A DNA stretch of 64,000 bases from Micromonospora wenchangensis (GTDB taxonomy: Bacteria > Actinomycetota > Actinomycetes > Mycobacteriales > Micromonosporaceae). The stretch lies in assembly GCF_002210435.1 (NCBI RefSeq), contig NZ_MZMV01000037.1, forward strand, positions 1 through 64,000, read 5' to 3'. The translations under genes were made by a program, and so were the position numbers. Below are positions 57,301 to 64,000 of this stretch, piece after piece (position 1 is the first letter of the stretch; each line of letters begins with the position of its first letter). Under the pieces are notes generated by a model. The model was given only the letters and a program-made list of their open reading frames with translations, did not search any database and was not told the DNA's origin.

Positions 57301-59043
57301 GACCCCGAACAGGCCCCGGTCGGGGATGGTGCCGCCGCTGGTGACGGCGAGGCGCTGCGCCCCGGGTCGGCCGGTGAGCAGGTCTGTGGCCCGGTCCCAG
57401 ACCAGCCGGGGACGCAGCTCGGCGAAGGCGGTCGACGGGTAGCGGCCGGAGAGCATGTCGAGCACCGCGTGCAACGCCGAGTCGGGCAGCTCGGCGAAGG
57501 GCGCGGCCCGGCGGACCAGCACCGCCAGGTCGCCGACCGACCAGGGTTCGAGGGCGACCATGGCGACGATCTGCTGGGCGAGCACGTCGAGCGGGTTGCG
57601 CGGGTAGTGCAGCTCCTCGATGGCGCCGGCCGTCATCCGTTCGGCGACCACGGTGCAGGAGAGCAGGTCGCCCCGGTGTTTGGGGAAGACCACGCCCCGG
57701 GACACCGCGCCCACCTGGTGCCCGGCCCGGCCGACCCGTTGCAGGCCGGCCGCGACGCTCGGTGGGGCCTCGATCTGCACCACCAGGTCGACCGCGCCCA
57801 TGTCGATGCCCAGCTCCAGGCTGGAGGTGGCGACCACGGCGGGCAGCCGGCCGGACTTGAGCGCCTCCTCGATCTGCTTGCGTTCCTCCCGGGAGACGCT
57901 GCCGTGGTGGGCGCGGGCGATCACCGCCTCCGCGCCGGCCGCCGTGCCCGACTGGGCCATCGCCTCGGCCGGCGGGCGGGGTGTCCGCAGCGGTCCCACC
58001 GGGCCGCCCCACCGCTGCGCCCCGCCCGGGTCGTCGACCGGGTCGGCCGGCGAACCGGCGGCGGCCTCCCGTTCCTCGGTAGCCAGCTCGTTGAGCCGGG
58101 CGCAGAGCCGTTCGGCGCTGCGTCGGGAGTTGGTGAACACGATGGTCGAGCGGTGTGCCCGGATCAGCGCGAAGACCCGTTCCTCGACGGCCGGCCAGAT
58201 GGACGCCCGGCGCGGGCCGGGGCCGCCGAGGGCGTCCTGCGGCGGCTGCTCGGTCTCGTCGAGCCGGGTCATGTCCTCCACCGGGACCTGGACGCTCACC
58301 TCGATCGTCTTGGGGGTGGCCGGCTGGACCACGTCGACCGGGCGGGCGCCGCCGAGGAAGCGGGCGCACGCGTCGATCGGCCGGACGGTGGCGGACAGGC
58401 CGATCCGCTGGGCGGGCCGGGCCAGCAGCCCGTCGAGGCGTTCCAGGGAGAGCGCCAGGTGGGCGCCGCGCTTGGTGCCGGCGACGGCGTGCACCTCGTC
58501 GAGGATGACCGTCTCGATTCCGCGCAGCGATTCCCGGGCGGCGGAGGTGAGCAGCAGGAACAACGATTCGGGGGTGGTGATGAGGATGTCCGGCGGGGTG
58601 CGGGCGAAGGCCCGCCGCTCGTCGGCGGGGGTGTCGCCGGTACGCATGCCGACGGTGATGTCCGGCGGTGCCACGCCGAGCCGGGTGGCCGCCTGCCGGA
58701 TGCCCGCGAGCGGGGCGCGGAGGTTGCGTTCGACGTCGACCGCGAGCGCTTTGAGCGGGCTGACGTAGAGCACCCGGCAGCGGTGCCGGGCGTCGGGCGG
58801 GGGTGGCGCGTCGGCCAGCCGGTCGAGCGACCAGAGGAACGCCGCGAGGGTCTTGCCCGAGCCGGTGGGCGCGACCACCAGGGCGTTGCGGCCGGCGGCG
58901 ATCGAGCGCCAGGCGCCGGTCTGGGCGGCGGTGGGAGCGGCGAAGGATGCGGTGAACCACTCCCGGGTGGCCGGACCGAACCCGGCCGGCACCGCCGCCC
59001 CGGCCGTGTCCTCCCGTCCCGTCGCGTCCTTCCGCCCCGTCAC
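54397..59043 (-). CDS. lhr: Lhr-type ATP-dependent DNA helicase
   Basis: A very large (1548 residues) superfamily 2 helicase, 3'-5' translocating, of the bacterial Lhr group implicated in DNA repair in mycobacteria. Walker A VAPTGSGKTLAAF at about residue 59, DEVH box LDEVHAVAGTKRGAHLAL near 190, and QRVGRAGHQVG in the second RecA domain. The WH and Lhr core domains follow to about residue 880, and the long C-terminal part, characteristic of Lhr, has a winged-helix repeat and ends LTAAGFRATPRGLRLRG. GTG 59043 is taken; GTG 59118 is possible but would add 25 residues without homology to the start I know. Confidence 0.95.
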   Translation of the reverse strand: MTGRKDATGREDTAGAAVPAGFGPATREWFTASFAAPTAAQTGAWRSIAAGRNALVVAPTGSGKTLAAFLWSLDRLADAPPPPDARHRCRVLYVSPLKALAVDVERNLRAPLAGIRQAATRLGVAPPDITVGMRTGDTPADERRAFARTPPDILITTPESLFLLLTSAARESLRGIETVILDEVHAVAGTKRGAHLALSLERLDGLLARPAQRIGLSATVRPIDACARFLGGARPVDVVQPATPKTIEVSVQVPVEDMTRLDETEQPPQDALGGPGPRRASIWPAVEERVFALIRAHRSTIVFTNSRRSAERLCARLNELATEEREAAAGSPADPVDDPGGAQRWGGPVGPLRTPRPPAEAMAQSGTAAGAEAVIARAHHGSVSREERKQIEEALKSGRLPAVVATSSLELGIDMGAVDLVVQIEAPPSVAAGLQRVGRAGHQVGAVSRGVVFPKHRGDLLSCTVVAERMTAGAIEELHYPRNPLDVLAQQIVAMVALEPWSVGDLAVLVRRAAPFAELPDSALHAVLDMLSGRYPSTAFAELRPRLVWDRATDLLTGRPGAQRLAVTSGGTIPDRGLFGVFLAGAERAARVGELDEEMVYESRVGDVFLLGSSSWRIEEITPDRVLVSPAPGQAARMPFWKGDQLGRPVELGRAIGSRVRALLRQDDATARDALRAGGLDDWAADNLMAYLREQQAATRSLPDDRTVLVERFRDELGDWRLAVHSVLGARVNGPWALAIGRRLAERYGVDAQVMPSDDGIVVRLPDTADEPPGADVVVFEPDEIAQLVEDSVGTSALFAARFRECAARSLLLPRRDPRRRQPLWQQRQRAAQLLDVAREYADFPVTLEAARECLQDVFDQPALAELMRDLASRKVRLVEVESERPSPFARSLLFGYVGAFLYEGDAPLAERRAAALALDSALLGELLGRVDLRELLDPAVLAETERQLRWRTEQRRPRDAEDVVELLRVVGDLTGAELSERGVPQGWLTELAAARRVLPVRIAGADRWVGIEDAARLRDALGVALPVGVAEAYLTPVADPLGDLVARYARTHGPFAAATCAARFGLGVFVVEQALRRLAATGRVVSGEFAPDSVGTQWCDAEVLRMLRRRSLAALRREIEPVPPRVLAGFLPRWQQIGSSARGVEAVAAAVEQLQGTAVPASAWERLVLPARVADYSPAQLDELCAGGEVVWAGSGAISGGDGWLTLAYADVAPLLLPPPDDGFAGTPLHDAVLDALADGQALFFRSLADRVGSTDDAALSAAIWDLVWAGRLTNDTLAPLRAALGAGGAHRSRPAAPRTRYRRPGRVALPSRGGPPTVAGRWSRLPERDTDPTRRAAALADLLLDRHGVVTRGAVVAEQVVGGFAAVYPVLAALEERGAARRGYFVEGLGAAQFAVPGAVDRLRALAEPADSGRGNGPTTVLAATDPANPYGAALPWPERAVDSGDGTAPGSGHRAGRKAGAVVVLVGGELALYVERGGRTILSFTDDADALAAAGKALADAVHSGALGAMSVERADGGAVHSSPLHDALTAAGFRATPRGLRLRG

Positions 59044-59094
59044 GCCCCCATCCTGCCCCGACGGTGTGACATTCCGCCGGAGCCGCTGACGTTC

Positions 59095-59222
59095 TGCCCA
59101 ACTAAGAGAAAATTGCACCCCGTTTGTACTTTTTACGGTTTAAGTCTTACTTAACTGCTTGCTTGTGACCCACAACATAAAGTAACTTCTCCCGGAACGC
59201 CGCACCAGGTGAAAGGAATCGG
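59095..59222. promoter_or_regulatory. AT-rich divergent promoter region with inverted repeat
   Basis: The gap between lhr and the next gene is markedly AT-rich (for example ACTTTTTACGGTTTAAGTC) for this genome. It contains the inverted repeat TTAAGT-CTT-ACTTAA (59140-59154), a candidate operator. A GAAAGGA (59210-59216) serves ATG 59223. Confidence 0.45.
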
Positions 59223-59600
59223 ATGTTCGTCGAGGAGCGTGGCCCGACGCCCGGCACCGACGTGCTCATCCGCAAGGTCGAAGGTCACCTCACCGCCCTG
59301 CGGACCAGTCTGCGCGGCCCCGAGCTGGCGCTCGCCGAGCGTCTCGCCGACAGCCTGCGGGAGCTGGTCGTCTCCACCGCCCAGTCCAGCGCCGCCGACC
59401 GTGGCCAGGTGCGGGTCGCCGTGCACTACTTCGTGCTCCGTCGGGAGAGCCGCGGTGCGATGCTGCCGGTGCGTTCGCTCGCCGTCGCCCAGCGGGTGGT
59501 CGACAAGGTCGCCCTCCAGCTCGGCCGCCCCGACCTGCTCGTCGACCCCCGACGCGCCCTGACGCCCGCTCTCCCCGGCGGTGACACCCCGCCCGGCTGA
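59223..59600 (+). CDS. Unknown 125-residue protein
   Basis: A soluble, mainly helical protein of unknown family. It starts MFVEERGPTPGTDVLIRKVE, continues with GHLTALRTSLRGPELALAER and AVHYFVLRRESRGAMLPVRS, and ends with a Pro-rich tail. No Cys and no membrane segment. It has a good GAAAGGA binding site and an unusually AT-rich promoter, which suggests regulated expression. It precedes the Mnh operon by 107 nt in the same direction. I do not recognise a family. Confidence 0.75.
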   Translation: MFVEERGPTPGTDVLIRKVEGHLTALRTSLRGPELALAERLADSLRELVVSTAQSSAADRGQVRVAVHYFVLRRESRGAMLPVRSLAVAQRVVDKVALQLGRPDLLVDPRRALTPALPGGDTPPG

Positions 59601-59707
59601 CCGGACGATTTCCCCGAAAACGCCCCAGAAGGGGCGGAACTGGCGTGTGATCGGTGCTGGCCGGACAACTCGCCCGGCGCGCGCCGCCAGTTCGACGGGG
59701 AGGACGC

Positions 59708-62542
59708 GTGCTCGTACTGCTGCTCCTCCATCTGGTGGCGGCGCTCCTCGCGCCGCTGCTGGTGCGGTGGTGGGGCCCGCGCGCCTGCTACCCGCTGGCG
59801 CTGGTGCCCGCCGCCGCCCTCGGCTGGGCCCTGACCCGCACCCCGGCGGTCCACGACGGCGGCGCGGTCGTCGAGACGTACCACTGGATCGGCCAGCTCG
59901 ACCTCGACGTGGCGTTGCGGATGACGACGCTGTCCTGGCTGATGACCCTGCTGGTCGGCGGGGTCGGCGCGCTCGTCCTGGTCTACTGCGGCCGGTACTT
60001 CGCGCCCGGCTCGGCGGGCCTGCCCCGGTTCGTCGCGGTGCTGGTCGCGTTCGCCGGGGCCATGCTCGGCCTGGTCCTCTCCGACGACCTGCTGCTGCTC
60101 TACGTCTTCTGGGAACTCACCACCGTCTTCTCGTACCTGCTCATCGGGCACAGCACCGAGCGCCGCTCCAGCCGCTGGGCGGCGGCCCAGGCGCTCACCG
60201 TCACCACCCTCGGCGGCCTGGCCATGCTGCTCGGCTTCCTGATCCTCGGCGGGCACGCCGGCAGCTACCGCTGGTCCGAGATCGCCGCCGCGCCCCTGCC
60301 CGGCGGCGGGACGCTGGTCGCGGCGGTGCTGCTGATCCTGACCGGCGCGCTGGCCAAATCGGCGATCGTGCCGTTCAACGGCTGGCTGCCGGTCGCGATG
60401 GCCGCGCCCACCCCGGTCAGCGCCTACCTGCACGCGGCGGCGATGGTCAAGGCCGGCGTCTACCTGATCGGCCTGCTCGCCCCGGTGCTCGCCGACACCG
60501 GCCCGTGGCGGCCGGTGCTGCTCACCCTCGGCCTGGTCACCATGCTCGCCGGCGGCTGGGCGGCGCTGCGCCAGTGCGACCTGAAACTGCTGCTCGCCTA
60601 CGGCACGGTCAGCCAGCTCGGCCTGCTGACCGTGACGATCGGCACCGGCAGCGCCGACGCCGCGCTCGCCGGGGTCGCGATGCTGCTCGCCCACGCCCTG
60701 TTCAAGGCGGCCCTGTTCCTCGTCGTCGGCATCATCGACCACGACGTCGGCACCCGCGACCTGCGGGAACTCTCCGGCCTCGGCCGCCGGGCCCCGGCAC
60801 TGGCGGTGGTCGCCACGCTCGCCGCCGCCTCGATGGCGGGCGTGCCGCCGCTGCTCGGCTTCGTCGCCAAGGAGGCGGTCTTCGCCGCCCTGGCCACCCG
60901 CCCGGTGGTGCTCGCCGGGCTGGTCCTGGGCACCGTGCTCACCGTCGCCTACAGCATCCGCTTCCTCTGGGGCGCCTTCGCCACCCGCCCCGGCACTGCC
61001 GAGACCGCACCGGAACCGGTCCCGCTGCCGATGCTCGCCCCACCCGCCCTGCTCGCGGTCGCCGGGCTGGTCGCCGGCCCGGCCGCCGCCGCGTTGAACG
61101 GCCTGCTCGGCCCGTACGCGGAACTCTTCGGCCCGCCGCACGACACGCTCGCCCTCTGGCACGGCCTGACCCCCGCCCTCGGCCTGTCCGCGCTGGCGCT
61201 GGCCGGCGGGGCCGTGCTGCACGCGGTCCGCGGCCCGCTCGCCCCGGCGCTGGCCCGGTGGAAGCTGCCGTTCACCGGCAACCAGGGGTACGAGTGGGCC
61301 ACCCACCGGTTCGACCGGCTCGCCATCGAGGTCACCGGGGCCACCCAGCGCGGCTCGCTGCCGCTGTACCTGGGCACCGTCCTGCTGGCCCTGGTGCTGG
61401 TGCCGGGCGCGGCCCTGTTCAGCACGGGCCCGTGGCGGACCCGGATCGCGTTCTGGGACACCCCGCTGCAACTGGTGGTGGGGCTGGTCATCGGGGTCGC
61501 GGCGGTCTTCGCGGTCAACGCCCGAAGGCGGCTGACCGCGATGCTGCTGGTCGGGGTGACCGGCTACGGCACCGCCATGCTGTTCGTGCTCTACGGGGCA
61601 CCCGACCTGGCGCTGACCCAGTTCCTGGTGGAGACCGCCACCATCGCCGTGTTCGTGCTGGTGCTGCGTCGGTTGCCGGAACGGTTCTCGGCCCGGCCGC
61701 TGCGCCGCAGCCGGTGGGCCCGCCGGGTGCTCGGCGTCGCCGTGGGCGTGGTGCTGGCCGGGCTGGCGCTGATCGCCTCCGGGGCCCGGACCGCCGTGTC
61801 CATCTCCACCGCCTTCCCGGCGCTCGCCGTCACCGAGGGGCACGGCCGCAACGTGGTCAACGTGACCCTGGTCGACATCCGGGCCTGGGACACCATGGGA
61901 GAACTGTCGGTGCTGGTGGTGGCCGCCACCGGGGTGGCCAGCCTGATCTTCGAGCGGTCCCGCACCGGTCCGCGGCCGCGTCGGGTGGACCCCGCCACCG
62001 CCGGGCACGGCGACCGGGCGGTGTGGCTGCGCGGCGGGACCACCCTGCACGCGCGTCGCCGGTCCATCGTCTTCGAGGTGGTGACCCGGCTGCTGTTCCA
62101 CACGATCGTGCTCTTCTCGCTGTTCCTGCTCTTCTCCGGCCACAACGCCCCCGGCGGCGGCTTCTCCGGTGGCCTGGTGGCGAGCCTGGCGCTGGCCGTG
62201 CGCTACCTCGCCGGTGGCCGGTACGAACTGGCCGAGGCGGCTCCGGTCGGGGCGGGCACCGTGCTCGGTGCCGGCCTGGCGATCGCCGTCGGCGGGGGAG
62301 TGGTCTCCCTGCTGACCACCGGCACCGTGCTCGCGAGCACCCGGGTCGACCTGCCGCTGCCCGGCCTCGGCGGGCCGTACCTGGTCACCTCGCTCTTCTT
62401 CGACGTCGGCGTCTACCTGATCGTGGTGGGGCTGATGCTGGACATCCTGCGCAGTCTCGGCGCCGAGATCGACAGGCACATCGAGGCGGCCGGCAAGTCC
62501 GACCGGGGGCTCGTCGTCGACCACGAGGGGGACCGGCGGTGA
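59708..62542 (+). CDS. mnhA: Na+/H+ antiporter subunit A (MnhA with fused MnhB)
   Basis: The largest subunit of the Mrp/Mnh antiporter, related to complex I NuoL. The 944-residue product has about 20 transmembrane helices. The N-terminal part (about 100-430) holds the proton-conducting core with FAGAMLGLVLSDDLLLLYVF, and TPVSAYLHAAAMVKAGVYL. The C-terminal part from about residue 780 is an MnhB domain (RLLFHTIVLFSLFLLFSGHN and APGGGFSGGLVASLALAVRY), so A and B are fused as in other actinobacteria. GTG 59708 follows GGGGAGG. The stop overlaps mnhC by 4 nt. Confidence 0.94.
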   Translation: MLVLLLLHLVAALLAPLLVRWWGPRACYPLALVPAAALGWALTRTPAVHDGGAVVETYHWIGQLDLDVALRMTTLSWLMTLLVGGVGALVLVYCGRYFAPGSAGLPRFVAVLVAFAGAMLGLVLSDDLLLLYVFWELTTVFSYLLIGHSTERRSSRWAAAQALTVTTLGGLAMLLGFLILGGHAGSYRWSEIAAAPLPGGGTLVAAVLLILTGALAKSAIVPFNGWLPVAMAAPTPVSAYLHAAAMVKAGVYLIGLLAPVLADTGPWRPVLLTLGLVTMLAGGWAALRQCDLKLLLAYGTVSQLGLLTVTIGTGSADAALAGVAMLLAHALFKAALFLVVGIIDHDVGTRDLRELSGLGRRAPALAVVATLAAASMAGVPPLLGFVAKEAVFAALATRPVVLAGLVLGTVLTVAYSIRFLWGAFATRPGTAETAPEPVPLPMLAPPALLAVAGLVAGPAAAALNGLLGPYAELFGPPHDTLALWHGLTPALGLSALALAGGAVLHAVRGPLAPALARWKLPFTGNQGYEWATHRFDRLAIEVTGATQRGSLPLYLGTVLLALVLVPGAALFSTGPWRTRIAFWDTPLQLVVGLVIGVAAVFAVNARRRLTAMLLVGVTGYGTAMLFVLYGAPDLALTQFLVETATIAVFVLVLRRLPERFSARPLRRSRWARRVLGVAVGVVLAGLALIASGARTAVSISTAFPALAVTEGHGRNVVNVTLVDIRAWDTMGELSVLVVAATGVASLIFERSRTGPRPRRVDPATAGHGDRAVWLRGGTTLHARRRSIVFEVVTRLLFHTIVLFSLFLLFSGHNAPGGGFSGGLVASLALAVRYLAGGRYELAEAAPVGAGTVLGAGLAIAVGGGVVSLLTTGTVLASTRVDLPLPGLGGPYLVTSLFFDVGVYLIVVGLMLDILRSLGAEIDRHIEAAGKSDRGLVVDHEGDRR

Positions 62543-63036
62543 GGGACGGTGGGGCGGGCCCGACGCTGGTGCTGGTGATCGCCGTGGGCGTGCTCGCCGC
62601 CACCGGGGTGACCCTGCTGCTGGAACGCAGCCTCACCCGCATCCTGCTCGGCGTCATCCTGCTCGGCAACGGGGTGAACCTGCTCATCCTGGTCGGTGGC
62701 CGCTCGGGCGGTGCGCCGGTGGTGGGCGCCGGCCCGGACGACGCGATGAGCGACGCGCTGCCGCAGGCGATGGTGCTCACCGCCATCGTGATCACCTTCG
62801 GGCTGACCGCCTTCCTCGCCGCCGTGGCGTACCGGAGCTGGTATCTCGGCGGCGACGACGAGGTCCAGGACGACGTGGAGGACCAGCAGATCGTCGCGCT
62901 CGCCGCCCGCAACGAGGTGCCCAACGCCGACCTCGGCGGTGAGGGGCCCGGCGACGACCCCGAACAGGTGGACCCGGAACCGCCCCGCCGACAGGTGGAC
63001 CCGGAACCGCCCCGCCGACCGGGCGGCACCCGGTGA
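62539..63036 (+). CDS. mnhC: Na+/H+ antiporter subunit C
   Basis: A 165-residue NuoK-like subunit with three transmembrane helices. LTRILLGVILLGNGVNLLIL is helix 2 and contains the conserved Gly/Asn pattern; ALPQAMVLTAIVITFGLTAFLAAVAY is helix 3. The soluble tail (from about residue 105) is acidic and ends in two exact copies of QVDPEPPRR, encoded by a 27-nt tandem repeat. Start and stop overlap mnhA and mnhD by 4 nt each (GTGA), so the operon is tightly coupled. Confidence 0.92.
   Translation: MRDGGAGPTLVLVIAVGVLAATGVTLLLERSLTRILLGVILLGNGVNLLILVGGRSGGAPVVGAGPDDAMSDALPQAMVLTAIVITFGLTAFLAAVAYRSWYLGGDDEVQDDVEDQQIVALAARNEVPNADLGGEGPGDDPEQVDPEPPRRQVDPEPPRRPGGTR
62964..63017 (+). repeat. 27-nt tandem repeat in the mnhC tail
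   Basis: Two perfect tandem copies (62964-62990 and 62991-63017). Being a multiple of three it adds nine residues per copy without changing the frame. It probably varies in number between strains. Confidence 0.9.
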
Positions 63037-64000
63037 ACCGCCTCGTGCCGCTGCCGGTGGTGGTGCCGCTGCTCGGGGCCGCCCTCACCCTGATCCTGGT
63101 CAGCCGGCCCCGGTTGCAGCGCACCGTCAGCGTGGTCGCGCTCACCACCAACCTGGTGGTCGCGGTGCTGCTGCTGGTGCGGGCCCACCGGGACGGACCG
63201 GTGGTGACCGAGGTGGGCGGCTGGCCCGCGCCGGTCGGCATCGTGCTGGTCGCCGACCAGCTCGCCGCGTTGATGCTGGTGGTCTCGTCGGCGGTCACGC
63301 TCTGCGTGCTGCTCTACTCCATCGGCCAGGGCCGCGCCGAGACCAGCGAGTCCGCGCCGGTGAGCATCTACCACCCCACCTACCTGGTGCTGACCGCCGG
63401 GATCACCAACGCGTTCCTCGCCGGTGACCTGTTCAACCTCTTCGTCGGGTTCGAGATCCTGCTCGCGGCGAGCTTCGTGCTGATCACCCTGGGCGGCACC
63501 GAGGCCCGCATCCGCACCGGGTCGACGTACGTGGTGGTCAGCATCCTCTCCTCGATGATCTTCCTGGCCGCCGTGGGACTGGTGTACGCGGCCACCGGCA
63601 CCCTCAACCTGGCGCAGCTCGCCGGCCGGCTCGACGCCCTGCCGGACGGCGTACGGCTGGCGTTGCAGTTGATGCTGCTGCTCGCCTTCGGCATCAAGGC
63701 GGCGCTGTTCCCGCTGTCCGCCTGGCTGCCGGACAGCTACCCGACCGCCCCGGCACCGGTCACCGCCGTCTTCGCCGGCCTGCTCACCAAGGTCGGCGTC
63801 TACGCGATCATCCGGACCGAGACCCTGCTCTTTCCCGACGGGGCGGCGTCCACCCTGCTGATGGTGGCGGCCGGACTGACCATGGTGGTCGGCGTGCTCG
63901 GCGCGGTCGCCCAGTCGGACATGAAGCGGCTGTTCTCGTTCACCCTGGTCAGCCACATCGGCTACATGATCTTCGGGGTGGCGTTGGGCACCGCCGCCGC
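63033..64000 (+). CDS. mnhD: Na+/H+ antiporter subunit D, partial at window end
   Basis: The first 322 residues of a NuoN/NuoM-like subunit; the gene continues past 64000. Helices include VPLPVVVPLLGAALTLILVS, and the core has VLTAGITNAFLAGDLFNLFV with GFEILLAASFVLITLGG, KAALFPLSAWLPDSYPTAPA, and the Lys of LLTKVGVYAIIRTETLLFP. GTG 63033 overlaps the mnhC stop. Subunits E, F and G are expected to follow to the right. Confidence 0.92.
   Translation, partial: MNRLVPLPVVVPLLGAALTLILVSRPRLQRTVSVVALTTNLVVAVLLLVRAHRDGPVVTEVGGWPAPVGIVLVADQLAALMLVVSSAVTLCVLLYSIGQGRAETSESAPVSIYHPTYLVLTAGITNAFLAGDLFNLFVGFEILLAASFVLITLGGTEARIRTGSTYVVVSILSSMIFLAAVGLVYAATGTLNLAQLAGRLDALPDGVRLALQLMLLLAFGIKAALFPLSAWLPDSYPTAPAPVTAVFAGLLTKVGVYAIIRTETLLFPDGAASTLLMVAAGLTMVVGVLGAVAQSDMKRLFSFTLVSHIGYMIFGVALGTAA

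Noticed and set aside
56563..59154. 863-codon plus-strand frame over the lhr gene
   Set aside because: Antisense of lhr motifs such as Walker A and DEVH; the translation has no known domain.
1..64000. CRISPR arrays, tRNA or rRNA genes, transposases and integrases
   Set aside because: I looked for evenly spaced direct repeats, cloverleaf patterns and recombinase motifs and found none. The only long perfect repeats are the mnhC tandem repeat and the inverted repeat in the kinase gene.

Overview
The window is one contiguous piece of a very GC-rich actinobacterial chromosome. Gene content and order point to Micromonosporaceae, most likely Micromonospora or a close relative: the string rbfA / DHH phosphatase / truB / ribF / rpsO / pnp / M16 peptidase / dapB / thyX / dapA / rnj / ftsK / rimO / pgsA / cinA / clgR-like / pspA / pspM. 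It also fits that GTG starts and ATGA/GTGA gene overlaps are common, and that many genes carry a TAnnnT-type -10 box only 6-8 nt before the start codon, so they are probably read from leaderless mRNA. The genus is an inference from these traits.

Layout. 1-2310: ribosome maturation (rbfA), an oligoribonuclease/pAp phosphatase and two small membrane proteins. 2310-3735: a gene-poor stretch with one plausible 29-residue peptide gene, a hairpin after it, an AT-rich palindrome and low-complexity GC repeats. 3736-6543: a MATE exporter and two related membrane-anchored proteins. 6639-13150: truB, ribF, rpsO with a structured leader, pnp and an M16 peptidase. 13311-23111: lysine/diaminopimelate synthesis (dapB, dapA), thyX and rnj, mixed with three GNAT acetyltransferases, a VOC protein, a GT87 mannosyltransferase, a YcaQ/AlkX-like glycosylase and a DUF2752 protein. 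23186-28790: a secreted beta-propeller, an XRE regulator, a secreted S1 protease and a pair of YbjN-domain proteins. 28904-33853: ftsK, a small membrane protein, a DinB protein, a guanidinium exporter under a guanidine-III riboswitch and an ornithine cyclodeaminase-like enzyme.

At 34041-46521 the core cluster rimO-pgsA-cinA-clgR-pspA-pspM (translation, phospholipid synthesis, envelope stress) is split by a roughly 7-kb block at 36454-43284. That block encodes a 1063-residue exported protein of unknown family with a hydrophobic stretch followed by a long coiled coil, a 153-residue protein of unknown function, and a membrane histidine kinase with its LuxR-type response regulator. It is the best candidate here for an undescribed system.

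46580-64000: a large multicopper-oxidase-fold protein that has lost most recognisable copper ligands and carries three fibronectin III domains, a Nei-type glycosylase, a secreted SH3 protein, a CPCC protein, a SAM hydroxide adenosyltransferase, a lipoprotein, a large Lhr helicase, an unknown 125-residue protein with an AT-rich promoter region, and the start of an Mrp/Mnh Na+/H+ antiporter operon (A-B fusion, C, D) that runs off the end. I saw no rRNA, tRNA, CRISPR array, transposase or integrase.
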